Of a stretch of DNA of 60,000 nucleotides, positions 9,370 to 17,548 are shown piece by piece (the first letter of the stretch is position 1; each line of letters begins with the position of its first letter). Position numbers and translations under genes: made by a program. Under the pieces are notes generated by a model. The model was given only the letters and a program-made list of their open reading frames with translations. It had not been told where the DNA came from and made no database searches. Where the stretch lies: contig JADKFD010000004.1 in the NCBI GenBank assembly GCA_016717705.1, forward strand, positions 1-60,000, given 5' to 3'. Source of the stretch: Rhodanobacteraceae bacterium (lineage in GTDB: Bacteria; Pseudomonadota; Gammaproteobacteria; Xanthomonadales; SZUA-5).

Positions 9370-11409
9370 CTACGCCGCCAGCCCGTAACTCTTCAGCAGC
9401 GCATCGACCTCCGGTTCGCGTCCGCGGAAAGCGGTGAACGAGCTGAGTGCCGGGCGTGAACCACCGACGCTGAGCACTTCGCGACGGAAACGCGCCCCGG
9501 TGTCGGCGTCGAGCACGCCGGCGGCCTCGAAGGCGCCATAGGCATCGGCGCTGAGCACCTCGGCCCACAGGTAACTGTAGTAACCGGCCGCGTAGCCGCC
9601 AGCGAACACATGGCCAAAGCTCATCGGGAAACGCTGCCAGCTCGGCGGGTGCAATACGGCGACCTCACGGCGGATCTCCTGCAGCAATTCCAGCACGCGC
9701 GCGCCGCGGGCGGGTTCGAACTCCAGGTGCAGGCGGAAATCGAACAGGCCGAACTCCAACTGGCGCACCAGGAACAGCCCGGCGTGGAAGTGGCGGGTGG
9801 CGAGCAGACGGCGGAACAGGTCATCGGGCATCGGTGCGCCGGTATCGACATGCCCGGCAAAGCGATCCAGGCCCTCGCGCGTCCAGCAGAAGTTCTCCAT
9901 GAACTGGCTCGGCAGTTCGACCGCGTCCCATTCGACGCCGCTGATACCCGACACGCCGCGCGCCTCGACCTCGGTCAGCATATGGTGCAGGCCATGGCCA
10001 AACTCATGGAACATCGTGGTGACGTCATCATGCGTCAGCAGGCTCGGCTTGCCGCCGGTCGGCGGCGCGAAATTGCAGGTCAGGTAGGCCACCGGACGTT
10101 CGATGCCGTCGCCGTGCCGAAAACGCGTGCGACAGACGTCCATCCAGGCGCCGCCGCGCTTCTTGGCGCGGGTGTAGGCATCCAGGTAGAAGGCGGCGAC
10201 CACCCGATGGTTGCTGTCGACCAGCTCGAAAAACTGCACGTCGGTGTGCCACACCGGCACGCCGCTGCGCTCGACCACACGCACCCCGAACAAGGTCTCG
10301 GTCAGCCCGAACAGGCCTTCCAGTACGCGCGGCAACGGGAAATACGGCTTCAGTTCCTCGTCCGACAGCTGATAGCGCGCCAGTCGCAATTTCTCCGACA
10401 CATAAGGCACGTCCCAGGGCTTGAGATCCTCGATGCCGCAGTGTTCGCGGGCAAATACCGCGAGGTCGGTCAGTTCGCGCTGCGCGGCCGGCTTTGCCCG
10501 GACGACGATATCGTTGAGGAAGCCGAGCACCCGCTCCGGACTGGTGGCCATCTTGGTGGTCAGCGACAGCGTCGCCGGATTGTCGAAGCCGAGCAGGCGC
10601 GCCGCCTCGAAGCGCAACGCCATGATCTGCTCGATGCGCGGGCCATTGTCGAACTTCCCGGCTTGCGGGCCCTGATCCGAGGCGCGCGTGCCGAAGGCGG
10701 TGTAGGCCTCCTGGCGCAGCGCGCGGTCGTCGGCATAGGTGATCACCGCGTTGTAGACCGGGAACTGCAGCGTCAGCGCGTGACCTTCCAGATCATGGTC
10801 GGCCGCGGCCTGCGCCAACGTGGCGCGCTCGGACTCCGGAATTCCGGTCAGTTCGGCCTCGGTCAACGGGCGGGCATAGGCGTCGGTGGCGTCCATCACC
10901 GCCTGTTCGAAGGCGGTCTCCAGTTGCGCCAGCTCGCGCGAGATCTCGCGAAAACGCGTGCGCGCCGGTTCTTCCAGTGCGACGCCGGAAAGCATGAAGT
11001 CGCGCAGCTCGTGCTCGATGACGGCCTGCTGGTCGGCGCGCAGCGTGGCGAAGGCGGGGTCTGCGCGCAATCGCTTGACCGCATCAAACAGTTCCCGATT
11101 CTGGCCGAGTGCGCTGCTGAACTCGGTGATCTGGTCCAGCGCCTGCTGGTAGACCTCGCGCAGCGCGTCCGAATCGGCCACCGAATGCAGATGCGTGACC
11201 GGGCCCCAGGCGCGTTCCAGCGCGGCTTCCTCAGTCTCCAGCGGCGCCATCAGCGTGTCCCATGTGGGATTGCTCCCGGCCGCAGCGGTCACTTCCGCCA
11301 CCCGCTGGGTAAAGCGCGACAGGCAGGCTTCGATCGCCGGCAGTACCTGATCCGGCGCGAAGCGGTCGAAGGCGGGCAGGGCGGTGGGTTCGAGCAGGGG
11401 GTTGGTCAT
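9370..11409 (-). CDS. prlC: Oligopeptidase A (M3 family zinc metallopeptidase)
   Basis: Cytoplasmic oligopeptidase that degrades signal peptides and other short peptides. The product has 679 residues, the same as E. coli PrlC/OpdA (680). The zinc motif HEFGHGLHH lies at about residues 465-473 in TMFHEFGHGLHHMLTEVEA, with the downstream glutamate in GVEWDAVELPSQFMENF. The N-terminus MTNPLLEPTALPAFDRF is typical. The minus frame stays open far upstream of the ATG at 11409, but that stretch is antisense to the patatin gene and has no family similarity, so it is excluded. The gene is divergent from the patatin gene, with 222 bases between them that show no clear motif. Confidence 0.96.
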   Translation of the reverse strand: MTNPLLEPTALPAFDRFAPDQVLPAIEACLSRFTQRVAEVTAAAGSNPTWDTLMAPLETEEAALERAWGPVTHLHSVADSDALREVYQQALDQITEFSSALGQNRELFDAVKRLRADPAFATLRADQQAVIEHELRDFMLSGVALEEPARTRFREISRELAQLETAFEQAVMDATDAYARPLTEAELTGIPESERATLAQAAADHDLEGHALTLQFPVYNAVITYADDRALRQEAYTAFGTRASDQGPQAGKFDNGPRIEQIMALRFEAARLLGFDNPATLSLTTKMATSPERVLGFLNDIVVRAKPAAQRELTDLAVFAREHCGIEDLKPWDVPYVSEKLRLARYQLSDEELKPYFPLPRVLEGLFGLTETLFGVRVVERSGVPVWHTDVQFFELVDSNHRVVAAFYLDAYTRAKKRGGAWMDVCRTRFRHGDGIERPVAYLTCNFAPPTGGKPSLLTHDDVTTMFHEFGHGLHHMLTEVEARGVSGISGVEWDAVELPSQFMENFCWTREGLDRFAGHVDTGAPMPDDLFRRLLATRHFHAGLFLVRQLEFGLFDFRLHLEFEPARGARVLELLQEIRREVAVLHPPSWQRFPMSFGHVFAGGYAAGYYSYLWAEVLSADAYGAFEAAGVLDADTGARFRREVLSVGGSRPALSSFTAFRGREPEVDALLKSYGLAA

Positions 11410-11631
11410 GGGGTGATCGCGGTCCGGAAAGTGCCTGACAGGATAGGTGAGGTCGCTTGAGTCGGTGTGCAAGGGCGTCTGCGGCCCGGGGGCGGGGGAC
11501 GCAGGCGCAGGGCCAGGACGCAAGGAATCGAGCTCGGCAAAGCTTGCCGTTGCCCCCGCCTTCCATCCAGGAATGGCTTCCCGAGCGCCGTCGTTCCCGC
11601 AACGGCCCCAGCCATTCACCAGACTGCGCTC

Positions 11632-13392
11632 ATGGAACCCACTTCCCGCCGCTCCGAATTGCTGGCGCGCGTTGCGCACCTGCCGCTGTTCGCTGGTCTG
11701 GACCGGCGCACGCTGGTGCGCGTGGCCGATGAGCTGGAGTGGATTGCGCTGCCGGGCGGCGCCGAGCTGTTTCGCGAGCTCGATCCTCCGGATGCGGTCT
11801 ACGTGCTGATCGCCGGCTGTCTGGGTGCGTTTCGCGGGTCGGGCGAACGGCTCAAGCTGATCGGCCGCATCCAGCCGGGCGAAACCGTCGGCGAGATGGC
11901 GCTGCTCAGCGGCCACCCGCGCACCGCCACGGTGCGCGCGCTGCGCGATTCGGAGGTGGTGCGTTTCAGTCTGGCCGCCTTCGAACGCATGGCCGGCGCC
12001 CATCCGGAAGCGATGCTGGCGGTGGCGCGGATCGCCGTCGAGCGCCTCGAGCGGACCCTCGATGGGCGTCACCAGGAGCCACCGCCGCGCACCCTGGCAT
12101 TGCTGCCGGCACATGCGGACATCGACCTCGACGCCCTGGTCGAGCGCCTCGGTCGGGCGCTGGGTCGATTCGGCGAGGTCATCGTCGTCGATGCCGAGCA
12201 CTTTCTGCAGGCGCCGATCTCCGAACTGCATCGCGTGGAGGTCGAACACAGTTTCGTGCTCTACGTCGGCAGCGCCGGCCATCCGGCCTGGAACGAACGC
12301 TGCCGGCGCCAGGCAGATTGCCTGCTGATGGTCGCCGATGCGCTGGTCTCGCCGAGTGCGTTGACCAGCGCAATCCCGGACGGCGAGACGCAGCAAGTGC
12401 AACTGCTGGCGCTGCTGCAGCCGGGGCGCATCGTTGCCGGCGCCGCGCGCGCCTGGCGCACGCGGCTGGACATCGACCAGCACATCCATCTGCGCGACAC
12501 CGCCGACATCGAACGCCTGGCCCGGCGCATTGCCCGGCGCTCGGTCGGCGTGGTGTTCTCCGGCGGCGGCGCCCGCGGTTTTGCCCACATCGGTGCGCTG
12601 CGTGCGCTGCGCGAGGCAGGACTGACCATCGACGCTGTAGGCGGCACCTCGATCGGCGCGCTGATGGCGGCCGGCGTGGCTCTCGAATGGGAAGACGAGA
12701 CCTTCCTCCAGACCTTTCACCGCGCCTTCGTCAGCAGCAATCCGCTGAGCGACTACACACTGCCACTGGTCTCGCTGGTGGCCGGCCGCAAGGCCTCGAA
12801 ACTGCTGCAGCGCGAGTTCGGCGAAGGCGACATCGAGGATCTGCCGCTGCCCTTTTATTGCGTGTCGGCCGATCTGGCCCAGGGCCGCGCAGTGGTGCAC
12901 AGCGAAGGCCAGTTGTGGCGTGCCCTGCGCTCGACCATCGCCATTCCCGGCGTGTTGCCGCCGGTGTGCAGCAATGGCCGGGTGCTGGTTGACGGCGGCG
13001 TCATCGACAACCTGCCGGTCGCAGCGATGCGCCGCCTGAATGCCGGCCCGATCATCGGCATCGACATTGCCGGACAACATGCACTCGCCGCCGATCTCGA
13101 CGAGACCGATCTGCCATCGCTGTGGCAGCTGCTGGCGCAGCGCTGGCGCGGCAAACCCAAACGTCCCGGCATCCTGCGCATCCTGCTGCGCGCCGGCATG
13201 GTCAACTCCGCCAGCACCGCCGAGCAGAACGCATCGCTGTCCGATCTGATGCTGAAACCACCGGTCGACGGCATCGATCTTCTGGCCTGGGAGCGCTTCG
13301 ACGACGCCATTGAAATTGGCTATGTGCATGTGCGCGATCGGCTGGCGGAAGGGTGCCGTTTCGGCAGTGGAGGAGTAGTGAGTAGTGAGTAA
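11632..13392 (+). CDS. Patatin-like phospholipase with N-terminal cyclic-nucleotide-binding domain (NTE family)
   Basis: 586 residues. Residues about 14-135 form a cNMP-binding fold (LPGGAELFRELDPPDAVYVL, GETVGEMALLSGHPRTATVR). A middle region resembles the linker of bacterial neuropathy-target-esterase proteins. The patatin hydrolase begins at about 300: oxyanion-hole motif SGGGARGFAHIG at 308, nucleophile in GGTSIGA at about 336, and the dyad Asp in DGGVIDNLPV at about 452. It probably hydrolyses lysophospholipids at the membrane; the nucleotide ligand is unknown. The start at 11632 (MEPTSRRSELL) matches the domain boundary; an earlier in-frame ATG at 11467 has no homologous sequence behind it. 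The last codons and the stop come from a 7-base tandem repeat (GTAGTGA), so the C-terminus may vary between strains. Confidence 0.9.
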   Translation: MEPTSRRSELLARVAHLPLFAGLDRRTLVRVADELEWIALPGGAELFRELDPPDAVYVLIAGCLGAFRGSGERLKLIGRIQPGETVGEMALLSGHPRTATVRALRDSEVVRFSLAAFERMAGAHPEAMLAVARIAVERLERTLDGRHQEPPPRTLALLPAHADIDLDALVERLGRALGRFGEVIVVDAEHFLQAPISELHRVEVEHSFVLYVGSAGHPAWNERCRRQADCLLMVADALVSPSALTSAIPDGETQQVQLLALLQPGRIVAGAARAWRTRLDIDQHIHLRDTADIERLARRIARRSVGVVFSGGGARGFAHIGALRALREAGLTIDAVGGTSIGALMAAGVALEWEDETFLQTFHRAFVSSNPLSDYTLPLVSLVAGRKASKLLQREFGEGDIEDLPLPFYCVSADLAQGRAVVHSEGQLWRALRSTIAIPGVLPPVCSNGRVLVDGGVIDNLPVAAMRRLNAGPIIGIDIAGQHALAADLDETDLPSLWQLLAQRWRGKPKRPGILRILLRAGMVNSASTAEQNASLSDLMLKPPVDGIDLLAWERFDDAIEIGYVHVRDRLAEGCRFGSGGVVSSE

Positions 13393-13514
13393 AAACCGGC
13401 ATTGCCGTGAGGACGCGCCGCCGTTGTAGGAGCGCGCTCGCGCGCGATCGGGCGGCATCCGCATTTGTAGGCTCGGTCATCACCGGGTTTTACTCACTCC
13501 TCACTACTCACCAT
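13372..13514. repeat. Inverted GTAGTGA heptamer arrays flanking a type A half-REP
   Basis: GTAGTGAGTAGTGAGTAAAA at 13376-13395 is mirrored by TTTTACTCACTCCTCACTAC at 13489-13508. Between them lies a single type A REP half (GTAGGAGCGCGCTCGCGCGCG, from about 13426). The arms are imperfect inverted repeats. The left arm overlaps the stop codon of the patatin gene. The rest of the gap to 13651 holds only a possible promoter. Confidence 0.75.
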
Positions 13515-13588
13515 TCACTGCTCTCCGGCCAGCCGTCCAGACGTCCAAACCCCAGCATTTCCGCCACAAATCAGTCAAAAAACGTCCA

Positions 13589-13617
13589 TTGACATCGCCT
13601 TGACGGGCGAGCAAAGT
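13589..13617 (+). promoter_or_regulatory. Possible sigma-70 promoter of the endonuclease gene
   Basis: TTGACA at 13589-13594 is followed after 17 bases by CAAAGT at 13612-13617. The -35 is perfect and the -10 is poor. The position, 35 bases before the chosen ATG, is plausible. Only a weak call. Confidence 0.25.
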
Positions 13618-13651
13618 GCGCGACCTTCGGGGAGGGCTGGGGAGCCTGATC

Positions 13652-15976
13652 ATGATTGATGTCCGTGCTGCTGCGCGGCGCACTGTTGCGTGCGCGCTTT
13701 TCATGGGGTTGAGTTCGGCTGCGATGGCCGATGTGTTCATCAACGAACTCCACTACGACAACAGCGGCACCGACGCCAACGAGCGCGTCGAGATCATCGG
13801 CACGGCGGGCACCAGCCTGGCCGGCTGGAAGGTCGTGCTCTACAACGGCGGCGACCGCAAGGCTTACAGCACGGTCAATCTGAGCGGCACGCTGGCCAGC
13901 CAGTGCGGCGGCCATGGTACCGCCTGGTTTGCCGTCACCGGCATCCAGAACGGCAATCCCGATGGCGTTGCATTGATCAATGCGTCCAACGCGGTCGTCG
14001 AGTTCGTCACCTACGGCGGCAGCTTCACGGCGCTGGACGGCTTGGCCGCCGGTCGCGTCGGCGTCAACATGGGTGTATCCGAGAGCGCCTCGACCCTGTC
14101 GACGCAGTCGCTGCAGCGCAAGGGCACTGGCAGCACTGCAGCTCAGTTCACCTGGAGCGCGGCGTCGACCTCGTCCTGGGGCGCCTGCAATGCCGGCCAG
14201 ACGCTGACCGGTGGCACCACCGATGTGGCGCCGACGGTGTCCAGCAGTTCGCCGGCCAATGGCGCCACCGCGGTGGCCGCCAGCAGCAACATCACGGTCA
14301 ATTTCTCCGAAGCCGTGACGCTGGCCACCGGCTGGTACACGATCAGTTGCCCGAGCGGCGCGCGCACCGCGGTGCAGACCGGCAGCGGTTCCAGCTACAC
14401 GCTGAACCCGGCCACCGATTTCGCCGCTGGCGAAGTCTGCAGCGTCAGCGTGGTGGCCTCCAAGGTCACCGACACCGACGGTACGCCGACGCTGATGGCG
14501 GCCAACTACAACTTCAGCTTCACCGTGGCCGGCAGCACGCCGCCGCCGACCAGCGTGCTGCAGAACGGCGTGGCCGTCACCGGCATCGGTGGCGCCGCAA
14601 ACGTCGAGAAGCGCTACACGATGACGGTGCCCACTGGCGCCAGCAACCTCGTGTTCACCACCTCCGGCGGCAGCGGCGATGCCGACCTCTACGTCAAGCT
14701 CGGCAGCGCACCAACCACCACGGTCTACGATTGCCGTCCGTATGCGACCGGCAACGCCGAGACCTGCACCTTTGCGGCGCCCGGCGCCGGCACCTGGCAT
14801 GTGATGGTGCGCATGTACAACACGGTGTCCGGCGTGTCGCTGGTGGGCAGCTACCAGACCAGCGTGCCGACCGACAGCGCGCCGACCGTGAGCTCGACCA
14901 GCCCGGCCAGTGGCGCTTCCAGCCACCCGGTCAACGGCAACATCGGCGTGACCTTCAGCGAGTCGGTGACCCTGGCCGCCGGCTGGCACACCCTGGTGTG
15001 CACCGCGAGCGGCACCAAGGCCACCACGGTAACTGGCAGCGGCGCCAGCTACACCATCGACCCGAGCGTCGATTTCACGGCCAACGAAAGCTGCACGCTG
15101 ACCATCATCGCCAGCAAGGTGACCGATCTCGACGGCACCATCCAGGCGATGGCGGCCAACCACACGCTGAACTTCGGCGTCGCCGGCACCGGCACTGGCT
15201 ACTACGCCAGCGTCAACGCAACCAGCAGCGCCAACCTGCGCGCCACGCTGCACCCGGTGATCGACGACCACACCAAGCTGCCGTATTCGGCCAGCGGCAG
15301 TGTCGATACCTGGTACGTGCTCGATCGCGCCGACCAGGATCCGCTGAACGCCAACAACATCCTCGACATCTACAAGAATGCGAGCTATCCGAAGGCCGGC
15401 GCGGGCAACACCAACTACAACCGCGAGCACACCTGGCCGAAATCGCTGGGCTTCCCGAATGACGGCCCGACCAACTACCCGTACACCGATACGCACATGT
15501 TGATGGCCTCGGACATCAACCACAACTCGGCGCGCGGCAACCTGCCGTTCAACAACTGCGCGGCGGGTTCGGAAGTGTTTGCCACGCTGGCCTACTACGG
15601 CCAGGGCGGCAGCGGTCAGAGCAACTACCGCTGCGGCAACTACTGGCAGGTGTGGGACAAGCTCAAGGGCAACGTCGCCCGCGCGCTGTTCTACTTCGAT
15701 ATCCGCTACGAAGGCGGCACCCACGGTGTCACCGGCGTGGCCGAGCCGGACCTGATCCTGACCGACAACGCCTCACTGATCACCGCCAGCAACGGCAACG
15801 CCTCGGTCGCCTACATGGGCCTGCTGTCGGTGCTGCTGCAGTGGCATGCCGCCGACCCGGTCGACGACCGCGAGCGCCTGCGCAACGAGACCGTGTTCAA
15901 CTACCAGGGCAACCGCAACCCGTTCATCGATCACCCGGAATGGGTGGCGTGTCTGTTCCAGAACGTTTGCCCCTAA
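13652..15976 (+). CDS. Secreted modular endonuclease I family nuclease
   Basis: 774 residues, exported by a Sec signal peptide (MIDVRAAARRTVACALFMGL, cleavage after SSAAMA). Modules in order: a lamin-tail-like domain (27-150, FINELHYDNSGTDANERVEI); an Ig-like Big_5 domain (about 190-290); a pre-peptidase C-terminal beta-sandwich (about 300-395, DADLYVKLG); a second Big_5 (about 408-510); then an endonuclease I/EndA catalytic domain (515-774) with the His-Asn-type active site NREHTWPKS near 590 and HNSARGNLPFNNC. It probably digests extracellular DNA for nutrient gain or biofilm turnover. The accessory domains point to surface or polymer attachment. The start at 13652 is chosen because it begins the signal peptide; an upstream ATG at 13616 would spoil it. 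Confidence 0.92.
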   Translation: MIDVRAAARRTVACALFMGLSSAAMADVFINELHYDNSGTDANERVEIIGTAGTSLAGWKVVLYNGGDRKAYSTVNLSGTLASQCGGHGTAWFAVTGIQNGNPDGVALINASNAVVEFVTYGGSFTALDGLAAGRVGVNMGVSESASTLSTQSLQRKGTGSTAAQFTWSAASTSSWGACNAGQTLTGGTTDVAPTVSSSSPANGATAVAASSNITVNFSEAVTLATGWYTISCPSGARTAVQTGSGSSYTLNPATDFAAGEVCSVSVVASKVTDTDGTPTLMAANYNFSFTVAGSTPPPTSVLQNGVAVTGIGGAANVEKRYTMTVPTGASNLVFTTSGGSGDADLYVKLGSAPTTTVYDCRPYATGNAETCTFAAPGAGTWHVMVRMYNTVSGVSLVGSYQTSVPTDSAPTVSSTSPASGASSHPVNGNIGVTFSESVTLAAGWHTLVCTASGTKATTVTGSGASYTIDPSVDFTANESCTLTIIASKVTDLDGTIQAMAANHTLNFGVAGTGTGYYASVNATSSANLRATLHPVIDDHTKLPYSASGSVDTWYVLDRADQDPLNANNILDIYKNASYPKAGAGNTNYNREHTWPKSLGFPNDGPTNYPYTDTHMLMASDINHNSARGNLPFNNCAAGSEVFATLAYYGQGGSGQSNYRCGNYWQVWDKLKGNVARALFYFDIRYEGGTHGVTGVAEPDLILTDNASLITASNGNASVAYMGLLSVLLQWHAADPVDDRERLRNETVFNYQGNRNPFIDHPEWVACLFQNVCP

Positions 15977-16047
15977 GTAGCTAGCTGGTGCATGCGAAGG
16001 GCGTCGCGGGTGACCGCGGCGCCCTTGGTGTTTGTGGGGCGGGCTTT

Positions 16048-16298
16048 TGTGGGAGCGGATTTACTCCGCGATTGGCCGTTGATCTGCTGTTGTGGGAGCG
16101 GATTTACTCCGCGATTGGCTCGGCGATCGGCCCCGATCCCGGCTCTTGTGGGAGCGGATTCATTCCGCGATCTGCCGTTGTTCTGCTGTTGTTCTGCTGT
16201 TGTTCTGCTGTTGTTCTGCTGTTGTGGGAGCGGATTTATTCCGCGATCGGCTCTTCCGGGCCCCCCCCCGATCGCGGAATAAATCCGCTCCCACAACA
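16048..16298. repeat. Array of type B REPs with an 11-bp tandem spacer (left flank of RAYT)
   Basis: GTGGGAGCGGATTTACTCCG occurs in direct orientation at about 16049, 16092, 16148 (CATTCCG variant) and 16223 (TTATTCCG variant), and inverted at 16270-16295. Between the third and fourth copies are four tandem TTCTGCTGTTG units (about 16179-16222). A run of nine C lies at 16261-16269. The array abuts the 3' end of the transposase gene. Confidence 0.9.
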
Positions 16299-16321
16299 AG
16301 CGATCGCGGCTGCGCGCCGAC

Positions 16322-16808
16322 TCAGGGCCACTCCGCCTCGATGGCAACCAACAGGCTGCCACCCCGCCATTTCCAATCGAAATGGCGCTCAACCAGACCA
16401 GCGCGTACCGGGTTGTCGAGCAAATAGCGACCCGCCAGCAGCAGGTCCTCTTCGCGACGCAGTGCATGGTCGTGAAATGAGTGCTGCCACAGTTTCAGCG
16501 AGCTACCCGATGCCGGTCGTAGTTGGTGCCATACCCGCGCTTTGACTCTCGCAATTACCTGCGCAAGGGTCTCGGCTCTCCAGCGTCAGCATCAAGTGCA
16601 GGTGATCAGGCATCAGTACCCAGGCCAGTACGTTTGCATCGGGCCAAGTGCGGTTGTCGTTCAGCACACTGGCAGCGCGATCTGCGTCCGTCGGATCGCA
16701 AAACCAGCGGACTCGTTCGTGTGTCGACACGGTGATCAGATACGGTTGGCTGGCAATCGATCGCCGGCCTCGTCGCAGCGCGGAGCTTCTGGGAGCAATG
16801 TTGTTCAT
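16322..16808 (-). pseudogene. REP-associated tyrosine transposase (RAYT, IS200-like), frameshifted
   Basis: Single-strand transposase of the Y1 HUH type thought to mobilise REP palindromes. It starts at the ATG at 16808 with MNNIAPRSSALRRGRRSIAS and reads through YLITVSTHERVRWF to the HUH motif MPDHLHLML, then LTLES. At about 16568-16578 the frame is lost. In the shifted frame it continues TLAQVIARVKARVWHQLRPA, LKLWQHSFHDHALRREEDLL, and the catalytic-tyrosine segment GRYLLDNPVRAGLVERHFDW, to a stop at 16322. The joined protein would be about 160 residues, normal for the family. Loss of two bases from a CGCG run (CGCGAGACC to CGAGACC) explains the shift. It may be real decay or assembly error. 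Type B REPs flank it on both sides. Confidence 0.85.
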
Positions 16809-16957
16809 GGCCGCAATGCTGCCGCGGCGACGCGGATGCCGGCATCGACCGAATTCCGATTTGAATGTAGGAGTTTTCCCACAGCGAACCGCGAAGTCAC
16901 GACCTGGTGCGGGGGATCGCGGCAGAGCGGCTTTTGTGCACTTTCTGTAGTTTTGCT

Positions 16958-17216
<259 letters not shown>

Positions 17217-17378
17217 CGGGGATGCCAACGTTCGAAAGGCACCTTGAGGTACCGCAAGAGCACCGCGCACCACGCGACGGTCCGCGTGTTACGCACGCCA
17301 AATCACCATTGCCGCGAGAGGCGAGAGGTCTGCCAACAGTCCTGGAATGATCAGGGGGCGGCTTCCATAACCGAGAAG

Positions 17379-17503
17379 GTAGGAGCGGATTTACTCCGCG
17401 ATGGGACCCCTCAAGGCGTTCAATCGCGGAGTAAATCCGCTCCCACAACAGCAGATCAACAGCCGATCAACAGCAGATCGCGGAGTAAATCCGCTCCCAC
17501 AAC
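17379..17503. repeat. Type B REP array, inverted relative to the left flank of RAYT
   Basis: One direct copy (AGGAGCGGATTTACTCCGCG, about 17379) and two inverted copies (CGCGGAGTAAATCCGCTCCC at about 17425 and 17478). CAACAGCAGAT-type 11-base units lie between and after the inverted copies; they are the reverse complement of the TTCTGCTGTTG spacer on the other side of the transposase. Confidence 0.88.
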
Positions 17504-17548
17504 AGCAGATCAACAGCAGATCACCATCAAGCCCCCGGACGCGCTGCC

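Noticed and set aside
11410..13464. Minus-strand frame open for about 685 codons upstream of the oligopeptidase ATG
   Set aside because: It is antisense to the well-supported patatin gene, and the oligopeptidase family starts at MTNPLLEPT.
13571..15724. Minus-strand frame of 717 codons opposite the endonuclease
   Set aside because: Antisense shadow; the plus strand has a signal peptide and ordered domains ending in the endonuclease I active site.
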